Source: Verrucomicrobiia bacterium
Lineage (GTDB): Bacteria; Verrucomicrobiota; Verrucomicrobiia; Palsa-1439
Direction: 5' to 3'
DNA length: 64,000 nucleotides
NCBI GenBank assembly: GCA_035577545.1
Contig: DATLVI010000035.1
Span: forward strand, 1 to 64,000
Shown here: positions 27,009 through 35,341 of the stretch, in pieces
Numbering within the stretch: the first letter of the stretch is position 1
Layout of the letters: every line of letters starts with the position of its first letter
Program-made: the position numbers and the translations under genes
The notes under the pieces: model-generated
What the model saw: only the letters and a program-made list of their open reading frames with translations
What the model was told of the DNA's origin: nothing
Databases searched by the model: none

Positions 27009-27105
27009 CCAACGACAATCGTTGTTCGGGGTTCACATCTTGGTAATCACCGCATTGCTGAATTCGCTTCACCGCATTTTCTCGTGCCCTCCGCTTGGCT
27101 TGCAA
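26998..27105 (-). CDS. Possible short ORF between the HEPN and nuclease-like genes
   Basis: An open frame runs from 27174 to the TAG at 26998 and would encode a basic, helical sequence (LAWSRRLQAKRRARENAVKRIQQ). It contains no ATG; a TTG at 27105 is the first plausible start, giving 35 residues, and no ribosome site is evident. It overlaps the icd-terminus copy and the start codon of the next gene. It may be a real mini-gene, a frameshifted tail of the HEPN protein, or chance. I cannot decide between these. Confidence 0.25.
   Translation of the reverse strand: MQAKRRARENAVKRIQQCGDYQDVNPEQRLSLDET
27034..27068 (-). repeat. icd 3'-end-like sequence, copy B
   Basis: Over 35 nt it matches the genuine icd terminus (28537-28571) at 28 positions, including an exact AATCACCGCAT. 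In the icd frame it would read SEFSNAVITKM followed by a stop, against [13 protein letters not shown] in icd. It lies 52 nt after the stop of the HEPN gene, in the same orientation as icd. Confidence 0.7.
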
Positions 27106-27119
27106 CCGTCGAGACCACG

Positions 27120-27824
27120 CTAACTGGTCGTCTTCGTTTCGAATGTGGGTTGCGCCGGCCCGAAGCCAGCTGTTTCAAATATCTGGTTGAAAGCGGATTT
27201 TGATGCTGCGATCATTTTAATGCAAAACGTACGTTCAAGTTCCAAGCGACCGTCCTCATCAGGACCCGCCACGTCTTGGTGCTCAACGATCAACTTACGA
27301 AGGTATTCATGGTCACGTGACTCTTCAATCTTCCCGCCGACATGAGCGATGCAATCTCTGACTTTCTGAAGCTTGGTCAAGTCCTGCCAACTCTTGTCGT
27401 ATACCAACGGCAGGCTAGCTGCCGCATTCATGAAAAGTTTGACACGGTCAAATAACGCCCCCCTAAAATCTCTTGAACGGAGCCGTAGCTTTCGACGTTT
27501 TGCAATCTCGTCACACACTGCGTCGAAATTCGTTTCAATCAGCATGAATAGCTGTGTTGCGAGGGAATACCTGAGGATGCGAGGAAACATTACGTCTAGC
27601 CTGTGTTTCTGAGCCTGTACCTCGTCCTCATAGTCAGCCATGAAGAATGCGTAGTCCTTCTGATCCTTTGACTTGAACGAGTCATACTCTGCTTGCAGCC
27701 GTGCCCCTTCGAGTCGACGAACTTCCTCAAGCTGCGCTTCCATCGTATCGAGAAAGGAGGAGAGCGCGTCGAACGAATACGTAATGTCCCATCTGGCTTG
27801 GTCCCATCGAATGATTGTAGACAT
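27120..27824 (-). CDS. HEPN-like protein with RX4H motif
   Basis: A 234-residue, largely alpha-helical protein. The key feature is R156-D-C-I-A-H161 (KLQKVRDCIAHVGG), the RX4-6H signature of HEPN domains, many of which are RNases in toxin-antitoxin and defence systems. It is preceded by a long helical region with a central hydrophobic helix (LATQLFMLIETNFDAVCDEIAK) typical of this fold. The ATG at 27824 is preferred over a TTG eight codons upstream. It sits alone between two icd-terminus-like sequences and has apparently lower GC than the flanking genes, suggesting transfer. No cognate antitoxin (MNT) is adjacent. Confidence 0.65.
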   Translation of the reverse strand: MSTIIRWDQARWDITYSFDALSSFLDTMEAQLEEVRRLEGARLQAEYDSFKSKDQKDYAFFMADYEDEVQAQKHRLDVMFPRILRYSLATQLFMLIETNFDAVCDEIAKRRKLRLRSRDFRGALFDRVKLFMNAAASLPLVYDKSWQDLTKLQKVRDCIAHVGGKIEESRDHEYLRKLIVEHQDVAGPDEDGRLELERTFCIKMIAASKSAFNQIFETAGFGPAQPTFETKTTS

Positions 27825-27876
27825 ATGGTGCTTTTGGCCCGTCCCCAAGGGTATGTGGTTCGTTACTTCTTGCCTG

Positions 27877-27900
27877 TCACCGCATCACCAAACCCACTGC
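27877..27900 (-). repeat. icd 3'-end-like sequence, copy A
   Basis: 22 of 24 nt match the genuine icd terminus (28550-28573), including a 17-nt exact run (GTTTGGTGATGCGGTGA on the minus strand). In the icd frame it reads GSGFGDAVTGKK-stop. It begins two nt after the stop codon of the membrane-protein gene and has the same orientation as icd. Confidence 0.8.
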
Positions 27901-27902
27901 CT

Positions 27903-28520
27903 TCATGTCTTGGCTTCTGATTTGATGGCTTTCTGGCTTAAGACATCCAGAGCCTCATTGCACGTGACTCCAAATTCCTTCTTGTCCCAGTTAGCAAAAA
28001 ATGTAACCAAATCTTTTGCGGCAGGCTCTCCATCAAAGTCTCGTAGGAATTCCACTCCAGCCGTATGTCTTCGTTCGGCGAGCCGAACAATCTGCATTTG
28101 ATTCATTCCTATGTTTGCTGCGAGCATTCCAAGCAAAAAGAGAATCATACCGATGCCGCCCATGCCGATGCTCACGACATCTAAGGCCCATTGTGGGCCG
28201 TGCCCAGCCATCACCAACTTCCAGAAGAAGAACGCGAACGCAAAGAGCAACAGAATGCAAGCCAGTAACAGAGCGTGGATAGAGTCCAGTTTGCTGTTTA
28301 GTATCAAATTCTCTTTCTCAAAAACAATTATAACCTTCCCAAGAAGTACCGCCTGTTTCTTCATGAGGCGTTGTTTCCAAAGGCCTCGACGCTTAAGTAA
28401 GACCTGTGACACCCGGGGTGTCAGGAGGTTGGCTACGACCGAAAGAAGGATAGAGAAGAGGGCCGAGACGATCCAGAACAATGGCTTGCTGGCGACAGAA
28501 ACTAGATCGTTGATGTTCAT
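27903..28520 (-). CDS. Island membrane protein of unknown function
   Basis: A 205-residue protein not assigned to a family. An N-terminal helix (PLFWIVSALFSILLSVVANLL), a central one (ALLLACILLLFAFAFFFW) and a third (GMGGIGMILFLLGMLAANIGM) predict three membrane spans. A basic stretch between the first two (KRRGLWKQRLMKK) and a soluble C-terminal tail complete it. It starts nine nt after the icd stop, so it is probably transcribed from the icd promoter. Its stop is directly followed by an icd-terminus-like sequence. Together these make it the first unit of the island. Confidence 0.7.
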   Translation of the reverse strand: MNINDLVSVASKPLFWIVSALFSILLSVVANLLTPRVSQVLLKRRGLWKQRLMKKQAVLLGKVIIVFEKENLILNSKLDSIHALLLACILLLFAFAFFFWKLVMAGHGPQWALDVVSIGMGGIGMILFLLGMLAANIGMNQMQIVRLAERRHTAGVEFLRDFDGEPAAKDLVTFFANWDKKEFGVTCNEALDVLSQKAIKSEAKT

Positions 28521-28529
28521 ACCGTTTGT

Positions 28530-29831
28530 TTACGCCCACATCTTCGCAATCACCGCATCACCAAACTCGCTGCATTTTACTTCCTTCGCACCTTCCATCT
28601 GTCTTGCGAAGTCGTAGGTGACGGTTTTGGCGTTGATGGCGCCGTCCATGCCCTGGAGGATCAGGTCGGCGGCCTCGGTCCAGCCGAGGTAGCGCAGCAT
28701 CATTTCGCCGCTGAGGATGACGGAGCCGGGGTTGACCCGGTCCTGGTTGGCGTACTTGGGTGCGGTGCCGTGCGTGGCTTCGAAGATCGCGTGGCCGGTG
28801 ATGTAATTGATGTTGCCGCCGGGGGCGATGCCGATGCCGCCGACTTGCGCGGCGAGCGCGTCGCTGAGATAATCGCCGTTGAGATTGAGCGTGGCGATGA
28901 CGCTGAAATCCTCGGGGCGGGTGAGCACTTGCTGGAGCGCGATGTCGGCAATGGCGTCCTTGATGACGAGGCCCGCGCCGGGTTTGCCGTCGGGAATCTT
29001 GCACCACGGGCCGCCGTCGATCTCCACCGCGCCGTAAAAGTTCTTCGCGACATCATAACCCCAGTCGCGGAAGCCGCCCTCGGTGAACTTCATGATGTTG
29101 CCCTTGTGGACGAGCGTGACGCTCTTGCGTTTCTGCTGGATGGCGTAGCCGATGGCCGTGTGCACAAGCCGTTCCGTGCCGAGATAACTTACCGGCTTGA
29201 TGCCGATGCCGACCTGCACGTTCACCGAACGCTTGGGTGCGCCGATCTTCTCCAACTGACCCTGCCATCCCTGCGCGGCCTCGAGCGAGCCAAAGCGAAT
29301 CTTCTTAAAATCCTTTGGGAATTCCTTTGCCAGAAAATCGAGAACCTTCTGCGCCTCGGGGGTGCCTGCGGCATACTCAATGCCCGCGTAAATGTCCTCC
29401 GTATTCTCGCGGAAGATCACCATGTCCACTTTCTCGGGATGCTTAACAGGCGAGGGGACGCCCTTGAACCAGCGGACGGGGCGCAGGCAGACGTACAGGT
29501 CGAGCATCTGGCGCAACGCGACGTTCAAGCTGCGGATGCCTTTGCCGACGGGCGTGGTGAGGGGGCCTTTGATGCCGACGAGGTAGTCTTGGAACGCCTT
29601 GACGGTCTCGTCTGGCAACCAGTTGTTGAACTTCTGGAACGCGGTCTCGCCCGCGAAAACCTCCAGCCATTCGATCTTGCGTTTGCCCCCGTACGCCTTC
29701 TTCACCGCCGCGTCGAACACGCGCTCACTGGCGGCCCAGATATCGGGCCCCGTGCCGTCGCCGCGGATGAAGGGAATGGTTGGACTGTCGGGAACGTTGA
29801 GCCGGCCGTTTTGAATGGAAATCTTTGCCAT
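28530..29831 (-). CDS. icd: Isocitrate dehydrogenase (NADP-type)
   Basis: TCA-cycle enzyme converting isocitrate to 2-oxoglutarate and CO2. The 433-residue product has the substrate/phosphorylation loop [22 protein letters not shown], the [13 protein letters not shown] motif, the metal-ligand region [23 protein letters not shown] and the cofactor-specificity region [17 protein letters not shown]. These match the homodimeric E. coli-type enzyme. The start ATG at 29831 lies in a clear gap from the upstream gene. The last codons ([14 protein letters not shown]) are the sequence that recurs twice downstream. The icd 3' end is a known integration site for prophages such as e14. Confidence 0.97.
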   Translation of the reverse strand: MAKISIQNGRLNVPDSPTIPFIRGDGTGPDIWAASERVFDAAVKKAYGGKRKIEWLEVFAGETAFQKFNNWLPDETVKAFQDYLVGIKGPLTTPVGKGIRSLNVALRQMLDLYVCLRPVRWFKGVPSPVKHPEKVDMVIFRENTEDIYAGIEYAAGTPEAQKVLDFLAKEFPKDFKKIRFGSLEAAQGWQGQLEKIGAPKRSVNVQVGIGIKPVSYLGTERLVHTAIGYAIQQKRKSVTLVHKGNIMKFTEGGFRDWGYDVAKNFYGAVEIDGGPWCKIPDGKPGAGLVIKDAIADIALQQVLTRPEDFSVIATLNLNGDYLSDALAAQVGGIGIAPGGNINYITGHAIFEATHGTAPKYANQDRVNPGSVILSGEMMLRYLGWTEAADLILQGMDGAINAKTVTYDFARQMEGAKEVKCSEFGDAVIAKMWA

Positions 29832-30002
29832 GAATTGTGGTTCTCCTCGCCTAAAAGCGTGGCGATGATAGCAGACACACGGTGACGGGCAATAGAAAGT
29901 TCATGGCCTGGCTGGACGAAAGACCATGCAGAGTATTGACTTCATGCCCGTGGTCAATACGCCACAAAGCCCCACAAACTTCTCGCATCGACAGCGGTTC
30001 AA

Positions 30003-31607
30003 CTACCGGCAACCCACCGCGCCCTCGACGCCCGAAATTGGCACGAAAAGCTGATTCGCCTGGTCCGTCGTTATGAAACCATGGCGGACCTCCGCGTTGA
30101 CGCGAGTGACCAACTTTTGCAGGGTTCGGCACGTTTGACCTCTGTGTCCGGCCAGCAGCGTCTTCTTCGCAGCGTTCAGCTTGCGCACGATCACGTTTTG
30201 CAGTTTCAAACTCAAGCCGAGGCCCTGTGCCACCGCAATGGCGTCATTAAGTTCCTCGTCGATGCCGCGGATGATGACGGTGAACGAGCAATTGGTCAGC
30301 TCCGTTCCGGATGCGTCGAGAAGAACAGCGGGGATTGCATTGGTGCCGATCGGAAACAGGCCGCCCGAAGGAGGTGTGGTCTGGACGTTCGCTCCGGGGC
30401 AGCTACTGGTGAACGTGGGGGTGTCAAAAAAGACTCGCCCGCCTGCGGGGTCGATGGGCACACCAACGAGATTGGTTGAAATGCAGGTGATCGTCGATCC
30501 GAGGTTGGTGCAGGCCTGCACCTCGAAGGGGCCAATATCGCAAGCCGATCCAACCGGACGAGGGAAGCCACGTTGGTCGGCATCGGTTCCGTTGGTGCTG
30601 GCGCAACTGCCGGCGTTGATGGCCGGACTGCCCGGCAGCAACTCGAGCGTGAAGGTTGTCCCGCCGTTGTTCTGGAGAGGTCCGAACAGAGGATCGAGAG
30701 GAGAAGCAGCCGAGCCGATGAGGTCACCTCCGAAGCCGGTGCTGTCATCCGCGTCACCGATCAGGTTGAAACCGCCGGAAACGAAGTCGCCGATCGCGTC
30801 GGGCGCATTGGTCGTCACGCTCGTTGCGGCATTGGTTGCAATAATGGAGTCAGTCACGGTGAACACGCCGTTGGAATTGGCCACACCGCCGCCGGCTCCC
30901 GCCGCTGAATTGAGGGCGACCGTGCTGCTAATCAGCACGTTCGAGCCGGAGAGGTTGAACACGCCACCACCGAAACCATTCGTTCCCTGGGCGACGTTCG
31001 CCGCGACCGTGCTGTTGCTGATGGTCGCGGAACCGCCCGCATTATAGATGCCGCCACCCGACTCATCGCCGGCGCCACCCGTGGCCTGATTGTGGTCCAG
31101 CGTGCTGTTCACGACGACCAGGACGCCCGAGGTAGCATTGAAGATCGCGCCGCCACCGGAAAGGGGCGTGCCCGCTGCGCCGGCCTGGCAGTTGGAAATT
31201 GTGCAGGCTAGGAGAGTCAATGTGCCCGCGTTGTGGATGCCGCCACCGGCACCGGAAGCATCGGTGCCATTCTTGAAGGTTAGTCCCGAAACTGAAACCG
31301 TGGCATTGCTGGCGACATTGAAGATGCGGCTGGCGTTGTTGCCGCTGACGGCCAGAACATCAGCCCCGGGACCGGACACGATCAGGTTCTTATCGAGCGC
31401 GATTTCACCACTGGTCAGTGTGATGGTTCCCGTGACCGAGAAATCGATGGTGTCGTTCGTCGTCGAAGTGGCGACTGTTTGCCGCAGGGATCCTGCGCCG
31501 GTATCGCCGGTAGTGGTGACCGTGTGGGTGGCGCCAAACATGCGATTGGTGGGACCGAGACAAAGTGCGATGAGCAGGTAGGGGAACGCCCGCGAGAAAT
31601 GACTCAT
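30003..31607 (-). CDS. Secreted right-handed beta-helix protein with HYR-like region
   Basis: A 534-residue surface protein. The ATG at 31607 is preceded by AAAGGAAC and begins a signal peptide (MSHFSRAFPYLLIALCLG). From about residue 30 to 300 it consists of short Gly/Asn/Ser-rich coils such as SGGGIYNAGGSATISNSTVAAN, diagnostic of a parallel beta-helix. The motif LLPGSPAINAGSCASTNGTDADQRGFPRP is that of choice-of-anchor Q proteins. A HYR-like Ig domain follows, then a helical C-terminus. The role is probably adhesion or polysaccharide binding; no catalytic residues are evident. Confidence 0.82.
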   Translation of the reverse strand: MSHFSRAFPYLLIALCLGPTNRMFGATHTVTTTGDTGAGSLRQTVATSTTNDTIDFSVTGTITLTSGEIALDKNLIVSGPGADVLAVSGNNASRIFNVASNATVSVSGLTFKNGTDASGAGGGIHNAGTLTLLACTISNCQAGAAGTPLSGGGAIFNATSGVLVVVNSTLDHNQATGGAGDESGGGIYNAGGSATISNSTVAANVAQGTNGFGGGVFNLSGSNVLISSTVALNSAAGAGGGVANSNGVFTVTDSIIATNAATSVTTNAPDAIGDFVSGGFNLIGDADDSTGFGGDLIGSAASPLDPLFGPLQNNGGTTFTLELLPGSPAINAGSCASTNGTDADQRGFPRPVGSACDIGPFEVQACTNLGSTITCISTNLVGVPIDPAGGRVFFDTPTFTSSCPGANVQTTPPSGGLFPIGTNAIPAVLLDASGTELTNCSFTVIIRGIDEELNDAIAVAQGLGLSLKLQNVIVRKLNAAKKTLLAGHRGQTCRTLQKLVTRVNAEVRHGFITTDQANQLFVPISGVEGAVGCR

Positions 31608-31868
31608 AACAAGTTCCTTTCTGACTTGGCCGCTCTTGGAACTGCCGGCTGTTGACGAAGTGGTCATGGTCAATGAGGAGGACGGGCCACAACACTTCCG
31701 TCTTTCAATTCCTGCCACTTGCCTCTGAGTGACGCAGGACTCATCCTCCGCTCCTAGCCAAAGCGGAATATGAGGGAGGAAGGTGCAAGTAGGCAAGCAA
31801 TAATTCGAGATGCCGCACTCCTCCAGTGAACCAGCGGCGCGAGTTTGCCTTCGCGGACTGTTGCAGGT

Positions 31869-32693
31869 ATGGTGCGCTCCGTGAGCCAATCCGTTTTATT
31901 TCGCCAATTCCCCCTTGACCACCTGGACACGCTCGCCCCCGTTGTGGCGCAGGTTTATGGCCTCAACGATTACGACGCCCGCTCAAAGATTCGGAAAGGG
32001 TGGGGGTTTTTGGAGCGTGAGGCCACAGAGGAAGAGGCGCAACGAATCGTTGAAGCCGTTGGTGATTGCGGCGGCGGCGTTCTGGCCATCGACAACACTG
32101 CAGTGCGCGCTCCCGCGGAGCCGCGAGTGACCACGGGTGTTGAGTTCGCGTCCAACGGCTTCACCCTGCGCCTGCAATCACCGAAGGACCCGACGCGCTT
32201 CCTTGAGTGGGCACAGGCGGAAATCGTGTCTGCGGGCCAGTTTTCGGAAGAGATTATTAAGCGCGCCTCGGGCGGTGACGAACAAAAAATGGGGGCCATG
32301 ATGGTAGGGGTCGGTGTGTTTCTCGCCACCGGCATACCGCCCGGCTTACTGGGTGGCGGCAACAAGAAAAAGAAGAAGGAAGAGAAGCCCGTGAAATCCA
32401 CCCGCACCATCACGTTCGCCCGGGTTGTCACGACTGCCGGCGAGCAATTTGCCTTGAGTCCCGAACATTTCGACTTTTCCGGCCTGGGGGCGAAGAAGCA
32501 GTTGAACACCGCCGCGAACTTCCGCGTGCTCCTCGGTGAGTTGTCCGGCCTGACATCCGCCAAGGTGAACCTCGGTGCGCGCCTCCTGCTGGACAACCGC
32601 TCCCTTAGTTTCGCCAACTACACCGGCCCCCACGATTTCGAGACGGAACTGCTCTGGCTGCTAAATGCCACTCGCAGTGCCAGCGCCGAATGA
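31869..32693 (+). CDS. Uncharacterised protein, family A paralogue 1
   Basis: A 274-residue protein I do not recognise. The N-terminal ~75 residues (VAQVYGLNDYDARSKIRKG and EEAQRIVEAVGDCGGGVLAI) resemble the L7/L12-C-terminal type of alpha/beta domain. A central segment holds a Gly-rich hydrophobic stretch and a KKKKKEEK cluster. The C-terminal ~90 residues pair by eye with the protein at 44252-45010 (FRVLLGELSGLTSAKVNLGAR; FETELLW near the end). The start is uncertain: an ATG eight codons upstream is also in frame. Its gene is divergent from the beta-helix gene. Confidence 0.55.
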   Translation: MVRSVSQSVLFRQFPLDHLDTLAPVVAQVYGLNDYDARSKIRKGWGFLEREATEEEAQRIVEAVGDCGGGVLAIDNTAVRAPAEPRVTTGVEFASNGFTLRLQSPKDPTRFLEWAQAEIVSAGQFSEEIIKRASGGDEQKMGAMMVGVGVFLATGIPPGLLGGGNKKKKKEEKPVKSTRTITFARVVTTAGEQFALSPEHFDFSGLGAKKQLNTAANFRVLLGELSGLTSAKVNLGARLLLDNRSLSFANYTGPHDFETELLWLLNATRSASAE

Positions 32694-32696
32694 ATC

Positions 32697-33527
32697 TTAT
32701 TTCGCCCCGGGGACATTTATGCGGGCGCGGTAAAGACCGGTGCGGGCGCAGATGTAGAGGGTTTGGCGGTCGGGATCGCCAAAGGCGACGTTGGCGGGGC
32801 GTTCGGGCAAGGTGATCTCGCCGAACTTCTTCCCGGTGCGGTCGAACACCTCGACCGATTTCATTGCAGAGATGTAAAGACTGCCCTCAACGTCTACGCG
32901 AAAACCATCGGGGCGTTCTACGTTGCAGAAGACGCGGCTGTTTGTGAGGGTGCCGTCGGGGCTTACATCAAAAGCGCGAATATGGCCGATTTCCGTGTCG
33001 GCAACATAGAGGATCTTTTCGTCGGGTGAGAAGGCGAGGCCGTTGGGTTTGATGAAGTCGCTCGCAACCAACGTGAGGGTTTCGCTATCCGCCGAAACGC
33101 GGAACACCCCTTGGAAATCCAACTCGCGCAGTTCGGGGTTCACCCCATAGGGAGGATCACTGAAGTACACCGAGCCGTCGCTCTTGCAGACGATGTCATT
33201 GGGGCTGTTAAGTCGCTTGCCTTCGTAATGCGTGGCGAGAGCGCTGACCGTTCCGTCCAGTTCGGTGCGCGAGGTGCGACGGTTCTCATGCTCGCAAGTG
33301 ACGAGGCGGCCCTGGGGATCGAGCGCGTTCCCGTTGGCCTGCCCGCTCGGTTCGCGAAAAATGCTGAATGAATTCGTCGCCGGCGTGTAGCGGCAGATCC
33401 GGCCGGCGGGAATGTCACTAAAGAGCAGTTCATTCCGGGTGGGTACCCAGACCGGACCTTCAAGGAATTGAAAGTCGCCCGCGATTTTTTCAGCGGGAAT
33501 TGAATGATTACTGGCGTTGGTCGGCAC
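32697..33527 (-). CDS. SMP-30/gluconolactonase family protein
   Basis: Six-bladed propeller lactonase, typically opening sugar lactones (gluconolactonase) with one divalent metal. The candidate metal ligands are in place: E23 (FLEGPVW), N110 (LNSPNDIV), N162 (KPNGLAFSP) and D207 (ERPDGFRVD). The 276-residue length fits the family. There is no signal peptide. Its start overlaps the end of the ester-cyclase gene by 20 nt. The first ~30 codons exist a second time, as a truncated copy, upstream of the cyclase gene (34080-34206). Confidence 0.93.
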   Translation of the reverse strand: MPTNASNHSIPAEKIAGDFQFLEGPVWVPTRNELLFSDIPAGRICRYTPATNSFSIFREPSGQANGNALDPQGRLVTCEHENRRTSRTELDGTVSALATHYEGKRLNSPNDIVCKSDGSVYFSDPPYGVNPELRELDFQGVFRVSADSETLTLVASDFIKPNGLAFSPDEKILYVADTEIGHIRAFDVSPDGTLTNSRVFCNVERPDGFRVDVEGSLYISAMKSVEVFDRTGKKFGEITLPERPANVAFGDPDRQTLYICARTGLYRARINVPGAK

Positions 33528-34083
33528 GGCGAATCAGTGTATTGGATGGCAACCTTGGGTCAAGCGCCTTGCGCGCACTTTCAATACCCGCGACGGGCAG
33601 GACCCCGGCGTCGAGCAAGCCCAGTTGAACCAGCACGGAAGCCTGGTCCCAGTAAATGTGCTCGTGGGCCAATTTGCCCTCCCGGAATCGAACGATGGCG
33701 ACGAGCGGAACCTCCACCCGCTTTCCCGTCGGCGCAATGCCCGGGAGCATCCAGTCCATGCGGATGGTGTGGGTGAATTTGAATACCATTTCGTCCACCA
33801 GTTGATCGTTGCCGATGGTCCTCGAAATGGCAGTCATCTCGGTGTCAGGTGGCATCTGGGGAATGAAACGCTTGGAGTAAAACTCCCGCAGCTCGTCACG
33901 GCCAACCCCTCCCGTCAACACGGGGATATGGTTGACGTAAGCGTCCTCGACCATCGTGTCGAGCGTGTCCCCGGTGTTGTGGGTGGCGAACTCGTGTCGC
34001 ACGTGTTCTTCCCAGAGCTGCCGCAGTGACTCCTGGGCCGGGGTGAGGTTCGCGGCTGAACCTGAATTCTCCAGTTCATTCAT
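33508..34083 (-). CDS. SnoaL-like ester cyclase family protein
   Basis: A 191-residue protein of the SnoaL-like/NTF2-fold polyketide-cyclase group: LWEEHVRHEFATHNTGDTLDTMVEDAYVNHIP at the start, then LREFYSKRFIPQMPPDTE, ISRTIGNDQLVDEMVFKFTHT and REGKLAHEHIYWDQASVLVQLGLLD. The natural substrate is unknown. It is flanked on both sides by copies of the SMP-30 gene 5' end, so it may have been inserted into that locus. Its start codon overlaps the stop of the truncated SMP-30 copy. Confidence 0.88.
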   Translation of the reverse strand: MNELENSGSAANLTPAQESLRQLWEEHVRHEFATHNTGDTLDTMVEDAYVNHIPVLTGGVGRDELREFYSKRFIPQMPPDTEMTAISRTIGNDQLVDEMVFKFTHTIRMDWMLPGIAPTGKRVEVPLVAIVRFREGKLAHEHIYWDQASVLVQLGLLDAGVLPVAGIESARKALDPRLPSNTLIRRADQRQ

Positions 34084-34206
34084 CGTGCACTCCTTTGTAG
34101 AGCCTGCCTCCTGTTAACAGGGATGTCGGAGAAGAGCAATTCGTTTCGCGCGGGAACCCAGACCGGACCTTCCAGGAATTGGAAATTACCCGCAACCTTC
34201 TCAGCC
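34080..34206 (-). pseudogene. Truncated 5' copy of the SMP-30 gene
   Basis: On the minus strand this reads AEKVAGNFQFLEGPVWVPA and on to LLFSDIP, almost the same as residues 12-40 of the intact SMP-30 protein. It then diverges and stops at a TGA overlapping the ATG of the ester-cyclase gene. The conserved block 34120-34205 matches 33409-33494 at about three quarters of positions, with no gaps. The fragment starts inside the last codons of ychF, so it has no start of its own. Confidence 0.8.
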
Positions 34207-35316
34207 GCTGTGGCGGATGTTGATGATGTCGCCATCTTCGACGACATACTCTTTGCCTTTGATATAGAGCTTGCCGGTTTCCTTGAGCTTCACTTCGGCG
34301 GCGTGCCAGACCTTCGCCGAAGTTTCAGGGTGCAGGCCGGCAGCGGCCCCGATCAGGTCGCCGTATTTCATCACCTCTGCGCGGATGAAACCGCGGGCGA
34401 GGTCCGAGTGAATGGCGTGCGCGGCATCGACGGACGTGGCGCCGTGGCGGATGGTCCAGGCGCGCACTTCGTCTTCGCCACTCGTGAAAAACGAGATGTA
34501 ACCTAGCGCCTTATAGAGGAAGCGCGTGAGGACGTTGATCGCCGGTTCCGTGATCCCGAGCGCGGCCAGAAACTCGGCTCGCTCGGCGGGGTTTTCGATC
34601 TGGGCAACCTCGGCCTCCGTCTTGGCGCTGAGTTCGCAGACTTCGGAACGCGGCCCGGTGAGTTTCGACTCCGCCGCGTCCACCAGCTTCGGGTTAGGGA
34701 AATTGTTTTCGCCACAATTCAGCGCGGTGACGATGCCTTTGACCGTGAGGAATTGCAGCGAGCGGAGTCGCTTCTCTTCGCCCTCGTGCCATGCGTATTC
34801 CCGAAGCGATTTGCCTGCTTCGAGGTGCGGTTTGAGTTTTTCGAGCAGCGCGGCTTCGTCGGCGCGTTCCTGCTCGAATTTCCGCTTCTGGTCCTGCGCG
34901 ATGCGATTGAGGCGCGTCTCGATGAGGCTGAGATCGCTGATGGCTAACTCCAGGTTCATCGCGTCGATGTCGCGTAGCGGGTCGACAGAGCCGTTCACGT
35001 GAAACACGGACGGATCTTCAAATGCCCGGACCACATGGCAGAACGCATCCATGTCCTTCAACTTGTTGAGCCATTGCTCGCGCGGTTTCGGCTCGTGGGG
35101 CGGGGCGGGGGCCAGCGTGCACTCAATCTCGGCGTACTTCGTCTTCTTCGGGTTGTACATCGCCGAAAGTTTGTCGATGCGCTGATCGGCGACCCTGACC
35201 GCGCCGACATGGTATTCGGCGGCGCGGCCTAGCAAGTGGTCAATCCCCATGCCCGTGAGCAGCGAGAAGACGGTCTTCTTGCCGACTTGCGGCAGGCCGA
35301 TAAGCGCAATTTTCAT
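34201..35316 (-). CDS. ychF: YchF/OLA1-like GTPase with divergent P-loop
   Basis: Obg-related P-loop NTPase; family members bind ribosomes and hydrolyse ATP. The order of parts is right for YchF: an N-terminal G-domain starting MKIALIGLPQVGKK, a central coiled-coil (IETRLNRIAQDQKRKFEQE), the G4-like ALNCGEN, and a C-terminal TGS domain (EVRAWTIRHGATSVDAAHAIHSDLARGFIRAEV, then EYVVEDGDIINIRHS). The P-loop reads GLPQVGKKT, with Lys where Ser or Thr normally follows GK, which may weaken nucleotide binding. At 371 residues it is of normal length. It is the third gene of a likely NDK-aspC-ychF operon. Confidence 0.88.
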   Translation of the reverse strand: MKIALIGLPQVGKKTVFSLLTGMGIDHLLGRAAEYHVGAVRVADQRIDKLSAMYNPKKTKYAEIECTLAPAPPHEPKPREQWLNKLKDMDAFCHVVRAFEDPSVFHVNGSVDPLRDIDAMNLELAISDLSLIETRLNRIAQDQKRKFEQERADEAALLEKLKPHLEAGKSLREYAWHEGEEKRLRSLQFLTVKGIVTALNCGENNFPNPKLVDAAESKLTGPRSEVCELSAKTEAEVAQIENPAERAEFLAALGITEPAINVLTRFLYKALGYISFFTSGEDEVRAWTIRHGATSVDAAHAIHSDLARGFIRAEVMKYGDLIGAAAGLHPETSAKVWHAAEVKLKETGKLYIKGKEYVVEDGDIINIRHSG

Positions 35317-35341
35317 GAAAGACCCGGTCTGCGGGGAAGGG

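Noticed and set aside
28770-29885. 371-residue plus-strand reading frame
   Set aside because: Antisense shadow of icd.
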